A DNA stretch of 64,000 nucleotides from Tessaracoccus massiliensis (GTDB taxonomy: Bacteria; Actinomycetota; Actinomycetes; Propionibacteriales; Propionibacteriaceae). The DNA is taken from NCBI RefSeq assembly GCF_000826065.2, contig NZ_LN623543.1:598144-662143 (forward strand). Direction: 5' to 3'. Within the stretch, counting starts at the first letter, position 1. The number at the start of each line of letters is the position of its first letter. Shown piece after piece: positions 44,335 to 51,915 of the stretch. The position numbers and the translations under genes were made by a program. Below the pieces are notes generated by a model, which was not told the origin of the DNA, made no database searches, and saw only the letters and a list, made by a program, of their open reading frames with translations.

Positions 44335-45909
44335 TCAGTGCGCGGTCTCCGTGGCGCGCGACTCGCGCACCACGGTGATCCGGATCTGGCCCGGGTAGCT
44401 GAGCGTCTTCTCAATCTCCGTGGCGATGTCGCGGGCCAGCGCGTGCGCCCCGGCGTCGTCGACATCCTCAGGCGCCACCATCACCCGCAGGTCGCGGCCC
44501 GCCTGCATGGCGTAGGCCCGCATCACGCCGCTGTGCCTGGTGGCGATCTGCTCCAGGTTCTCCATGCGCTCCACATAGGCCTCCAGGGATTCCCGCCGTG
44601 CACCCGGCCGGGACCCTGAGATGGCGTCCGCGGCCTGCGTGAGGATGGCCTCGACGGTGCGTGGCTCCACCTCGTTGTGGTGCGCTTCGACGGCGTGCAC
44701 GATGTCTTCGTGCTCGCCGTGGCTGCGCAGTAACTCGGCGCCGATGATCGCGTGCGGCCCCTCCACCTCGTGGGTGAGCGCCTTGCCGATGTCGTGCAGG
44801 AAGGCCGCGCGCTTACAGGTGGCGACGTCGAGCCCGAGCTCGGCGGCCATGACGCCGGCCAGGTGCGCGCACTCCACCAGGTGCCGCAGCACGTTCTGGC
44901 CGTAGGAGGTGCGGAATGCGAGGGAGCCGAGGGTGGGGATGAGATCAGGATGCAGGTCGACGATGCCCACCTCCGAGAGGGCGTCCTCTGCGGAGCGCAG
45001 CACGCGCTCGTTGATCTCGCGGACGCTGCGCTCGTGCACCTCCTCGATGCGTGCCGGGTGGATGCGCCCATCGGCGACGAGATCCACCAGGGTGATGCGG
45101 GCGATCTCGCGCCGGACCGGGTCGAAGCTGCTGAGGAGGACGGACTCGGGGGTGTCGTCGATCATCACGTTGACGCCGGTGATCTGCTCGAACGCGCGGA
45201 TGTTGCGGCCCTCGCGGCCGATGATCCGGCCCTTCATGTCGTCGCTGGGCAGGTCCACGGTGCTCACCACCGATTCAGAGGTCTGCTCCGAGGCGACCCT
45301 CTGAATGGCGGTGGTGATGATGCTGCGGGCAAGCTTGTCCGCCTCGCGCTTGGCCGTGGATTCGATGTCGCGCGCGATCGAGGTGGCGGTCAGCTTCGCC
45401 TGCTTCTCCGCCGCCGCGATCACCTCGTGCCGCGCCTCCTCCACGGACAGGCCGGCGATCCGTTCCAACTCCGCAGCGGCGCGCTCCTCCTCGAGCTGGA
45501 GAGCCTGGCGCTGCTCCCGCAACTGGGCCCGCTGCGCATCGAGGCGTTCGGCGCGGGCGACGAGGCCCTCAGCCTCTGCCGACAGCCTGTCCTCGCGTTC
45601 ATGCAGGCGCGATTCGCGTCGCTCCTGGGCCGCCCTGGCCTCTCGGAGCTCCTGGCGCTGCGCGCCGAGTTGCGCCTCCATCTCCGCCCGGCGGCGCTCC
45701 GCGTCCTCGAGGGTTTCCCTGGCGCGTTCCTCGGCCACTGCGGCCGCGGCCTGCGCGTTGGCCCGCATGGAGGAGATGTCGTCCTTGACCCGGCGCTCCC
45801 ACTTCAACCGGTCCGCGATGGCGCGTGCCGCCTGGCGGCGCAGCATGACGCCCAGCACGACGAGGCCGGCCAGAGCGATGCCTGCAATGATCCAACCGAG
45901 CTCAGGCAC
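44335..45909 (-). CDS. rny: Ribonuclease Y
   Basis: A 524-aa membrane-anchored endoribonuclease that starts mRNA decay. An N-terminal membrane helix (about residues 6-24, WIIAGIALAGLVVLGVML) is followed by a long coiled coil rich in Glu/Arg (25-190), a KH domain (DDMKGRIIGREGRNIRAFEQ), and an HD metal-dependent domain (ECAHLAGVMAAELG, FLHDIGKALTHEVEG). The GTG start has AGGAGG 5 nt upstream. It is near recX-recA, a frequent actinobacterial order, and converges with the epimerase gene with no space. Confidence 0.96.
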   Translation of the reverse strand: MPELGWIIAGIALAGLVVLGVMLRRQAARAIADRLKWERRVKDDISSMRANAQAAAAVAEERARETLEDAERRRAEMEAQLGAQRQELREARAAQERRESRLHEREDRLSAEAEGLVARAERLDAQRAQLREQRQALQLEEERAAAELERIAGLSVEEARHEVIAAAEKQAKLTATSIARDIESTAKREADKLARSIITTAIQRVASEQTSESVVSTVDLPSDDMKGRIIGREGRNIRAFEQITGVNVMIDDTPESVLLSSFDPVRREIARITLVDLVADGRIHPARIEEVHERSVREINERVLRSAEDALSEVGIVDLHPDLIPTLGSLAFRTSYGQNVLRHLVECAHLAGVMAAELGLDVATCKRAAFLHDIGKALTHEVEGPHAIIGAELLRSHGEHEDIVHAVEAHHNEVEPRTVEAILTQAADAISGSRPGARRESLEAYVERMENLEQIATRHSGVMRAYAMQAGRDLRVMVAPEDVDDAGAHALARDIATEIEKTLSYPGQIRITVVRESRATETAH

Positions 45910-46086
45910 GGCGCCTCCTCATATCCGATGTACCACCGGTCACGGGGACCCGCACGAGGGGTTTGGCAACGATGCTGGCGACGCCAAGGCCACCGCGGCG
46001 CGAACGCCGCAGCGGGGATAGAGTTTTCTGCTGTCAGGTGTGGTCAGACACGAGTTGTCAGATTGTCGATCAGTATCAGTTTCAGT

Positions 46087-46106
46087 GCCCCGGGCGGAGC
46101 CGGGGC
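46087..46106 (-). terminator. Hairpin terminator after recX
   Basis: GCCCCGG-CTCCGC-CCGGGGC on the minus strand, about 60 nt beyond the recX stop, with no clear U-tract. The rest of the 255-bp spacer (45910-46164) shows only the rny ribosome-binding site. Confidence 0.5.
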
Positions 46107-46164
46107 GGGTTCATGCGGGGTCCGTGGACCTTGCCCCTGAGCCTATTGCGCACCTGTGGAAAAC

Positions 46165-46680
46165 TCAACCGCTTCCGTCACCCCACGAGTCCGTTGCGAG
46201 GACATCCTCGAGCACGGAACTGACGATGCCCCTGGAGAATCCCCTCCGGGCCAACACCCCCGCCAGGCGCCGGCGGGCGACGTGCCGTTCGAGGTTGGCG
46301 AGCGAGCGCATCCGACGGCGGGCCAACGTGAGCGCGGCCTCGCGTTCGTCCTCTGGATCCAGCTCAGCCAGCGCCTCGTCGGCAACCTCCCTGTCTATAC
46401 CCTTGGCCTGCAGCTCCTGCCGGATCCGGGCCCTGCCACGCAGCCCGAACTCGGCGCGGGAGGCGGTCAGCGCCTGCGCGAAGGCCGCGTCGTCGATGAG
46501 CCCCACCTCCGTGAAGCGCGCGATGATCTCCTCGACGACATCCTCCGGGACGTTGCGCCGCGCCATCTTCTGACGCAGTTCCAGCTCTGAGCGCGCCCGG
46601 GTGGCCAGCTGATCGAGCGCGATCTTGCGGGCCACCTCAACCTGGGTGGCCCGCTCCTCCGCGCTGCGCTCAGAAGTCAA
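46165..46680 (-). CDS. recX: Regulatory protein RecX
   Basis: A 171-aa modulator that limits RecA filament growth. It consists of repeated three-helix units, with [59 protein letters not shown] and [20 protein letters not shown] marking the repeats. The TTG at 46680 overlaps the recA end by 11 bp; a GTG 39 nt downstream is an alternative. Co-transcription with recA makes it SOS-induced. Confidence 0.92.
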   Translation of the reverse strand: MTSERSAEERATQVEVARKIALDQLATRARSELELRQKMARRNVPEDVVEEIIARFTEVGLIDDAAFAQALTASRAEFGLRGRARIRQELQAKGIDREVADEALAELDPEDEREAALTLARRRMRSLANLERHVARRRLAGVLARRGFSRGIVSSVLEDVLATDSWGDGSG

Positions 46681-47713
46681 CTTCGCCCGTCTCCGGGTTC
46701 ACATCTGCCGGCACATCCTCCTTGTCTACGCCCAGATGCAAGCGGATGCGGCGCTCGATCTCCTGGGCGACCTCCGGGTTCTTCTTCAGGAAGTTGCGGG
46801 CGTTCTCCTTGCCCTGGCCCAACTGATCCGACTCATAGGTGAACCAGGCACCGGCCTTGCGCACGATGCCGGCGTCCACGCCGAGGTCGATCAGCGAGCC
46901 CTCACGCGAGATGCCCTGGCCGTAGATGATGTCGAACTCCGCCTGCTTGAAGGGCGGGGCCACCTTGTTCTTGACCACCTTGACGCGGGTGCGGTTGCCG
47001 ACCATCTCGGTGCCGTCTTTCAGCGTCTCGATGCGGCGAACGTCGAGGCGGACCGACGAATAGAACTTCAGCGCGCGGCCACCGGTGGTGGTCTCGGGGC
47101 TGCCGAACATGACGCCGATCTTCTCGCGCAACTGGTTGATGAAGATCGCGGTGGTGTTGGAGTTCTTCAGCGCGCCGGTCATCTTGCGCAGCGCTTGGCT
47201 CATCAGGCGGGCCTGCAGGCCGACGTGCGAGTCTCCCATCTCGCCCTCGATCTCGGCGCGCGGGGTCAGTGCCGCCACCGAGTCGATGACGATCAGCGAC
47301 AGCGCGCCGGAGCGCACCAGGGTGTCTGCGATCTCGAGCGCCTGCTCGCCGTTGTCCGGCTGGGAGACGAGGAGTTCATCGGTGTCGACGCCCAACTTCT
47401 GGGCGTAATCCGGATCCAGCGCGTGCTCCGCGTCGATGAAGGCGCAGATGCCGCCGTCGCGTTGGGCGTTGGCGATGGCGTGGAGCGCGACGGTGGTCTT
47501 ACCGCTGGACTCCGGGCCATAGATCTCCACGACGCGCCCACGGGGCAGTCCGCCGATGCCCAGTGCCACGTCCAGCGCGACAGAGCCGGTGGGGATCACG
47601 TCGATGGGCAGACGGGTATCTTCGCCCAGCTTCATGACAGAGCCCTTACCGTGGGCCTTCTCGATCTGGGCGAGCGCCGCCTCCAGCGCCTTGTTACGGT
47701 CCGATGAGGCCAT
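46670..47713 (-). CDS. recA: Recombinase RecA
   Basis: A 347-aa DNA-dependent ATPase for strand exchange and LexA cleavage. Walker A GPESSGKT is at residues 66-73, Walker [11 protein letters not shown] near 145, loop L1 [20 protein letters not shown], and loop L2 [20 protein letters not shown]. The start MASSDRN at 47713 has GGAAGGAA upstream; a 25-codon upstream extension includes promoter DNA. No intein is present. It is preceded by two promoters: a PafBC-type one at 47766-47788 and a LexA-boxed one at 47830-47857. Confidence 0.98.
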   Translation of the reverse strand: MASSDRNKALEAALAQIEKAHGKGSVMKLGEDTRLPIDVIPTGSVALDVALGIGGLPRGRVVEIYGPESSGKTTVALHAIANAQRDGGICAFIDAEHALDPDYAQKLGVDTDELLVSQPDNGEQALEIADTLVRSGALSLIVIDSVAALTPRAEIEGEMGDSHVGLQARLMSQALRKMTGALKNSNTTAIFINQLREKIGVMFGSPETTTGGRALKFYSSVRLDVRRIETLKDGTEMVGNRTRVKVVKNKVAPPFKQAEFDIIYGQGISREGSLIDLGVDAGIVRKAGAWFTYESDQLGQGKENARNFLKKNPEVAQEIERRIRLHLGVDKEDVPADVNPETGEVDF

Positions 47714-47765
47714 CAGGTTTCCTTCCAAAAGCCGGCCGCGGGCCGGATGATTCGATGTTGCTATC

Positions 47766-47788
47766 ACTGTAGGCAGCGGCTCTGACAA
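47766..47788 (-). promoter_or_regulatory. RecA-NDp type (PafBC-dependent) recA promoter
   Basis: On the minus strand, TTGTCAGAG, 8-nt spacer, TACAGT. The mycobacterial RecA-NDp consensus is TTGTCRGTG-N8-TAnnnT; only one base differs. It is the promoter nearer to recA. Confidence 0.8.
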
Positions 47789-47829
47789 TTTTTCACGAGT
47801 AGGTTCCGCTGTGGATAACCACGGCCTTC

Positions 47830-47857
47830 AATCTAGGCGAACACCCGTTCTATTCAA
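47830..47857 (-). promoter_or_regulatory. LexA-controlled distal recA promoter
   Basis: On the minus strand, TTGAAT (-35), 16-bp spacer, TAGATT (-10). The LexA box fills the spacer. Confidence 0.75.
47837..47852. promoter_or_regulatory. LexA (SOS) box of recA
   Basis: GCGAACACCCGTTCTA keeps CGAAC-N4-GTTC of the LexA palindrome and matches 10 of its 12 defined positions. It lies between the -35 and -10 of the distal recA promoter. Confidence 0.85.
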
Positions 47858-47874
47858 GCGCGACACGCCGCGGA

Positions 47875-48069
47875 TCAGCGCAGATTGCCGGGGAGTTCGA
47901 GTTGCTTCCACACCGCCCGCCAGATCTGCTTGGAGGGGATCCCGGCCGACAGTGCCTCACGCACCGTGCGGCTCCCGAGCTCCTCAAGGACCACAGAGTC
48001 GGCCCAGGTGGCCGCATAGCCGGCGGGCAGCACATCGTTCATCCGCTCCCAGAGCTCCACTTCTCGCAC
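47875..48069 (-). CDS. DUF3046 family protein
   Basis: A 64-aa protein of the actinobacterial DUF3046 family, usually found beside recA. Signature residues: VELWERMNDVLP, YAATWADSVVLEELGSRTVR and EALSAGIPSKQIWRAVWKQL. It is soluble with no Cys. The GTG at 48069 gives the family start, with TACCGT exactly 6 nt before it (leaderless). It ends 18 bp before the distal recA promoter on the same strand. Function is unknown. Confidence 0.88.
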   Translation of the reverse strand: MREVELWERMNDVLPAGYAATWADSVVLEELGSRTVREALSAGIPSKQIWRAVWKQLELPGNLR

Positions 48070-48138
48070 GGGATCACGGTACACGCCGCCCGAGATTGGG
48101 CATTTGATCAGGCAACCGCGCCGCAAGTGGACCCCATT

Positions 48139-48155
48139 GCTCACAACTAGTGAGC
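48139..48155. promoter_or_regulatory. Palindrome upstream of the DeoR gene
   Basis: GCTCAC-AACTA-GTGAGC, a perfect 6-bp inverted repeat just upstream of a TAGAAT -10 box (48162-48167). It is a likely operator, possibly for autoregulation. Confidence 0.5.
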
Positions 48156-48180
48156 AGAGGGTAGAATCTCGCTCAGCATT

Positions 48181-48195
48181 TGTGCGTAATGTGCA
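48181..48195 (+). promoter_or_regulatory. Second possible DeoR operator (TGTGC-N5-GTGCA)
   Basis: TGTGC-GTAAT-GTGCA lies between the -10 box and the ribosome-binding site (AAGGAG at 48215-48220). A similar sequence occurs upstream of gnpA. Confidence 0.4.
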
Positions 48196-48229
48196 CGAAA
48201 CCAGATCAGGCGCGAAGGAGCCCTCACGG

Positions 48230-49033
48230 ATGAATGCACCCAGCACGCCCTCCCACAAGCGGTCAGACCGGATGGTGGCGTTGCTCGCACTGCTCACTGA
48301 GCAGGGCCAACTCCCGCTGTCCTACCTCGCCGATCATCTGGGAGCCTCGGCCGCCACCATCCGCCGCGACGTCGCGCTCCTCGCCTCCCAGGGGCTCTTG
48401 GAACGCACGCACGGCGGCGCCCGGCCGGTCAAGGGGAACCGCGAACTTCCCGTGCGGCTGCGCGATGGCCGCAACCAGGACGCGAAGCGCCGCATCGCGC
48501 GCACCGTGGCCAGTCTCATCCCCGCCGGCAAACACGCGATCGGTCTCACCGGCGGCACCACCACCGCGGAAGTGCTGCGCGCCCTGCGCCACCGCGACGA
48601 CCTCACGATCATCACCAACTCGCTCAGCATCGGGCTTGAGGCCGCGGAGCAGGGTCAGGCCCGGGTCCTGATCGCCGGCGGCGTGCTGCGCCCCAGCTCG
48701 CTGGAGCTGGTGGGCTCGCTGGCCGAGTCCACCATGAAGCTGGTCAACGTCGGCACCGCCGTCGTCGGTGCCGACGGCGTGAGCGCCAGCGACGGCCTGA
48801 CCACCCACGACGAGATCGAGGCGCGGACCAACCTGGCGATGATCGAACGCGCACAGCGCGTGGTCGTCGCGATCGACTCGACGAAGATCGGCCACACCAC
48901 GCTGGCCCGGGTGGCCGACATCAAGGGCATCCACGTGCTCGTGACGGATTCCGGCGCCCCGGAGGCTGAACTGCAGCGGATCCGGGACGCCGGCGTCGAG
49001 GTGCATGTGGTGGAGGGATCGCGCCACCGCTGA
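48230..49033 (+). CDS. DeoR/GlpR family transcriptional regulator
   Basis: A 267-aa repressor-type protein. The N-terminal DeoR helix-turn-helix (about residues 12-68, RMVALLALLTEQGQLPLSYL, HLGASAATIRRDVALLASQG, LLERTHGGARPV) is followed by a sugar-phosphate sensor domain similar to ribose-5-phosphate isomerase (IGLTGGTTTAEVLRALRHRD, VVGADGVSASDGLTTHDEIE, VVAIDSTKIGHTTLARVADI). The ATG at 48230 has AAGGAG 9 nt upstream. Family members respond to phosphorylated sugars and usually control sugar or amino-sugar genes. No such operon is adjacent; gnpA carries a similar upstream site. Confidence 0.9.
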   Translation: MNAPSTPSHKRSDRMVALLALLTEQGQLPLSYLADHLGASAATIRRDVALLASQGLLERTHGGARPVKGNRELPVRLRDGRNQDAKRRIARTVASLIPAGKHAIGLTGGTTTAEVLRALRHRDDLTIITNSLSIGLEAAEQGQARVLIAGGVLRPSSLELVGSLAESTMKLVNVGTAVVGADGVSASDGLTTHDEIEARTNLAMIERAQRVVVAIDSTKIGHTTLARVADIKGIHVLVTDSGAPEAELQRIRDAGVEVHVVEGSRHR

Positions 49034-49048
49034 GCGGCGCGCTGTGCC

Positions 49049-49324
49049 TCAGGCGGCAACCGCCACCCGGGGCAGCTGCCGGGCCTCCAACACCGCGATC
49101 TTCCCGCTGATGGTGCCCATCAGCTCCGACAGGGAGACACCCAGCGCGGACGCGATGGCGAAGAGGACCTCGCTGGAGGCCTCCTTGTGGCCGCGCTCGA
49201 TCTCCGAGAGATATCCGAGAGAGACCATGCTGGCCATGGAGACCTCTCGCAGGGTCATGCCGGCGCACATCCGGAGCTCCCGGAGTGTCTCGCCCATCAC
49301 CTTACGAATCAGAATCGTCTTCAC
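49049..49324 (-). CDS. clgR: XRE-type regulator, ClgR family
   Basis: A 91-aa helix-turn-helix protein. The DNA-binding region LREVSMASMVSLGYLSEIER is followed by GHKEASSEVLFAIASALGVS, the signature of ClgR, the actinobacterial activator of clpP/clpC and related proteolysis genes. The position next to cinA and pgsA, and near recA and ftsK, matches ClgR in mycobacteria and corynebacteria. The GTG start has AGGAA upstream. ClgR is itself known to be degraded by Clp; the C-terminal AVAA end here could serve as a degron. Confidence 0.88.
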   Translation of the reverse strand: MKTILIRKVMGETLRELRMCAGMTLREVSMASMVSLGYLSEIERGHKEASSEVLFAIASALGVSLSELMGTISGKIAVLEARQLPRVAVAA

Positions 49325-49417
49325 GGCTGTTCCTATCTGACCACGGGCCGAGCGCCCGCCATCGACAGGTGTAACAAGCCGCCGCCCGGCTTTGTTCCCT
49401 CTGAGTGAAACTTCTTC

Positions 49418-49897
49418 TCAGAGAACCCGCATGAGCATCTCGAAGGCGTGCTCCGTCGCTGCCTCCCGGATCGCCGCGCGGTCCCCCTCGAACTCGCGCA
49501 ACTCGGTGTACTGCGGCGCCGGAGACATACCCATCTTGGGGCCCACGACGGCGAACCACACGGTGCCGACCTTGGCGCCGTCGGTCTCCGTCGGGCCGGC
49601 CACGCCCGTGGTGGCCACGGCCCAGTCCGCATTGCAGCGGCGCTGTGCGCCCACGGCCATCTGCAGGGCGGTGAGTTCGTTGACCACGCCCTCGTTCTCG
49701 ATGAGTTCCTGGTCGACGCCGGCCAGGTCGTGTTTGAGGTCGCGGGCGTAGGTGATCAGCCCGCCGCGGTAGACCTGCGAGGCGCCGGGCACGGTGGTCA
49801 GCGCCGCACCGATGCCGCCGCCGGTGAGCGATTCACAGGTGGCGAGGGTGACCGTGCGCTGGGTGAGCTTCTTGATGAGATCGGCGGCGAGCGACAT
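49418..49897 (-). CDS. cinA: CinA-family nicotinamide-nucleotide amidohydrolase
   Basis: A 159-aa protein equal to the CinA C-terminal domain alone (PncC). It deamidates NMN to nicotinate mononucleotide in NAD recycling. Motifs: LATCESLTGGGIGAALTTVP with the catalytic Ser, YRGGLITYARDLKHDLAGVD, and VATTGVAGPTETDG. It follows pgsA by 18 nt and is on the same strand as clgR, a typical pgsA-cinA-clgR order. Confidence 0.93.
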   Translation of the reverse strand: MSLAADLIKKLTQRTVTLATCESLTGGGIGAALTTVPGASQVYRGGLITYARDLKHDLAGVDQELIENEGVVNELTALQMAVGAQRRCNADWAVATTGVAGPTETDGAKVGTVWFAVVGPKMGMSPAPQYTELREFEGDRAAIREAATEHAFEMLMRVL

Positions 49898-49915
49898 GCC
49901 CGCAAGGCTACCCGG

Positions 49916-50563
49916 TCAGGATTCCTGCGTGCGGCCCTTCTGGCGGATGGCCCAGGCGTGCCGCAGGTAGTCGAGACCGGTGATCACGGTCAGGAAAAGC
50001 GCCGCCCACATCAGGATCCAGGCCGCCACCTGGAGCGGGCCGGGCAGGAAGGCGAGGTTCAGGCTGAACAGGATCAGCGCGAACGTCTGGGTGAGCGTCT
50101 TGGCCTTGCCGCCCTTGTTGGCGGCCATGATCCCGTACTTGGCGATCGCGGCGCGCACCCAGGTGATGCCCCATTCGCGCACGAGGATGATGACGGTGAA
50201 GATCCACAGGGTGCGGCTGGCCGCGCCGAGGCCGTCGGTACCGAGGATGCTGATCGCGATGAACGCGGCACCAGTCAGCGCCTTGTCCGCAACGGGGTCC
50301 CACAGCTTGCCGAAATCCGTGACCAGGTTGTACTTGCGGGCGATGTGGCCGTCGGCAAGGTCGGTGAGCATGGCTACGACGAACACGATGGTGGCGATCA
50401 ACCGCCACGTGAAGTCAGTGGGCGCGACGAACAGAAGCGCCACGTAGACCGGCACCAGGATGATCCTGATCACTGTCAGCACGTTGGGCACGTTCCAGTT
50501 GCTCGGCCCGGCCGGGCTCTCCCCCACCGCGCGGCGGGGTTCGTCGCTCACATCGTCAGTCAC
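49916..50563 (-). CDS. pgsA: CDP-diacylglycerol-glycerol-3-phosphate 3-phosphatidyltransferase
   Basis: A 215-aa membrane enzyme of the CDP-alcohol phosphatidyltransferase family, making phosphatidylglycerol phosphate. The signature D-G-x2-A-R-x8-G-x3-D-x3-D is complete: D71, G72, A75, R76, G85, D89, D93 (LADGHIARK, TDFGKLWDPVADK). About six helices are seen, after a cytosolic N-terminus of 25 aa. It overlaps the rimO end by 4 nt (ATGA). Confidence 0.94.
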   Translation of the reverse strand: MTDDVSDEPRRAVGESPAGPSNWNVPNVLTVIRIILVPVYVALLFVAPTDFTWRLIATIVFVVAMLTDLADGHIARKYNLVTDFGKLWDPVADKALTGAAFIAISILGTDGLGAASRTLWIFTVIILVREWGITWVRAAIAKYGIMAANKGGKAKTLTQTFALILFSLNLAFLPGPLQVAAWILMWAALFLTVITGLDYLRHAWAIRQKGRTQES

Positions 50564-51893
50564 AGTGCCTCCGCGATCAGATCAATGCCCACCGAGTCGA
50601 CGACCCGGGCTGTCACGAGGCTGCCGACGGGCGCCTCGCGGTCCAATGTCACGGCGCCGTCGGTCTCCGGCGCCTGGTGCTCGGCGCGGCCCACGGTCTC
50701 GCCGTCGTTGCTCTCCACCAGCACGACCACGTCGTCGCCGACGCGGTCGGCGGCCCTGGCCTCGGCCACGTCGATGGCGAGGTCCGCGAGCATGGCGCGG
50801 CGCTCCTCGACGACGTCCTCGGGCAGGTGGCCCGGCAGTGTGACGCCCTCGGTGCCCTCTTCATCGGAGTAGCCGAAGACGCCCAGCACGTCGAGTTGAG
50901 CGTCGATGATGAACTGCCGCAGGATCTCCACGTCCTGCTCGGTCTCGCCCGGGAATCCCGCGATGACGTTGCTGCGGATGCCCGCCCGGGGCGCGAGCCT
51001 GCGGATGCTGCTGATGAGGTTGAGGAAGCTGTCCGGGTCCCCGAAGCGGCGCATCCGGCGCAGCACGGGCTTCGACGCGTGCTGGAAGCTGAGGTCGAAG
51101 TACGGCAGCACCTTGTCGATGCCGAGCATGGCCTCGACGAAGCCGGGCCGGACCTCGGCGGGCTGGAGGTAGCTGACGCGGATCCAGTCGAGCCCGTCGA
51201 TGCCCGAGAGCCGTTCCAGCAGTTGCTCGAGGCGCACGTCGGCGCCCAGATCCTTGCCGTAGCTGGAGGTGTTCTCGGAGACCAGGAAGACCTCCCTGGC
51301 GCCCTCCTCCACCAGCCAGCGCGCCTCTGCCTCGAGTTCGTCCAGCGGGCGGGACAGGTAGGAGCCGCGGAAGGCGGGGATGGCGCAGAAGGCGCAGCGA
51401 CGGTCACAGCCGGAGGCGATCTTCAGCGAGGCGGAGGGCCCCCCGGCGAGGCGACGGCGGGCGCCGGGCAGCCAGACGTGACCGGGCACGGCCACCTCGG
51501 GGGCGGCGGCCGGGCGGAGATCACCTTCTCGCCGTCGAGGATGCCGCGCAGCCTGTCGGCGATGTCGGAGTAGGCGTCGAAGCCCAGCACCGCGTCGGCC
51601 TCCGGCAGTTCGTTGGCCAACTCGACCCCGTAGCGCTCCGCCATGCACCCCACCGCGACGACGGCCTTGACGTTGCCATCGTCCTTGAGGTCCGCCGCGG
51701 CGAGCAGCGTGTCGATCGAGTCCTTCTTGGCCTGGGCCACGAAGCCGCACGTATTGACCACCACGGTCTCCGCGTCCTCCGCGTCGTCGACGAGGGTGAA
51801 GCCCCCCTGTTCCAGCCGGGCGGCGAGCTCTTCGGAGTCGACGTCGTTGCGGGCGCAGCCAAGGGACGCGATGTGCACGGAGTGGGTTGTCAT
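50560..51893 (-). pseudogene. rimO: Ribosomal protein S12 methylthiotransferase RimO, single-base frameshift
   Basis: All domains of RimO are present in two frames. The N-terminal part (SLGCARNDVDSEE, VVNTCGFVAQAKKDS, AVGCMAERYG) reads from 51893. The radical SAM core (SGCDRRCAFCAIPAFRGSYL) and TRAM C-terminus read in another frame to 50560. The break lies at about 51497-51517, in a C/G-rich run: one extra base would turn the N-terminal tail ...VISARPPPP into ARPAAAPEVAVP and join both parts. The total of 1334 bp is one base short of a multiple of three. RimO modifies Asp of S12 near the decoding centre. A sequencing deletion is plausible. Confidence 0.9.
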
Positions 51894-51915
51894 GGTGCGC
51901 CTATTATCCACCACG

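Noticed and set aside
46055-46085. TTGTCAGAT resembling a second PafBC promoter on the plus strand
   Set aside because: The spacing to the next TAnnnT is wrong (10 nt) and it points into the 3' end of recX, with no gene to drive.
46670-47713. An intein in recA
   Set aside because: The RecA reading is 347 aa with continuous conserved motifs, so no insertion is present.
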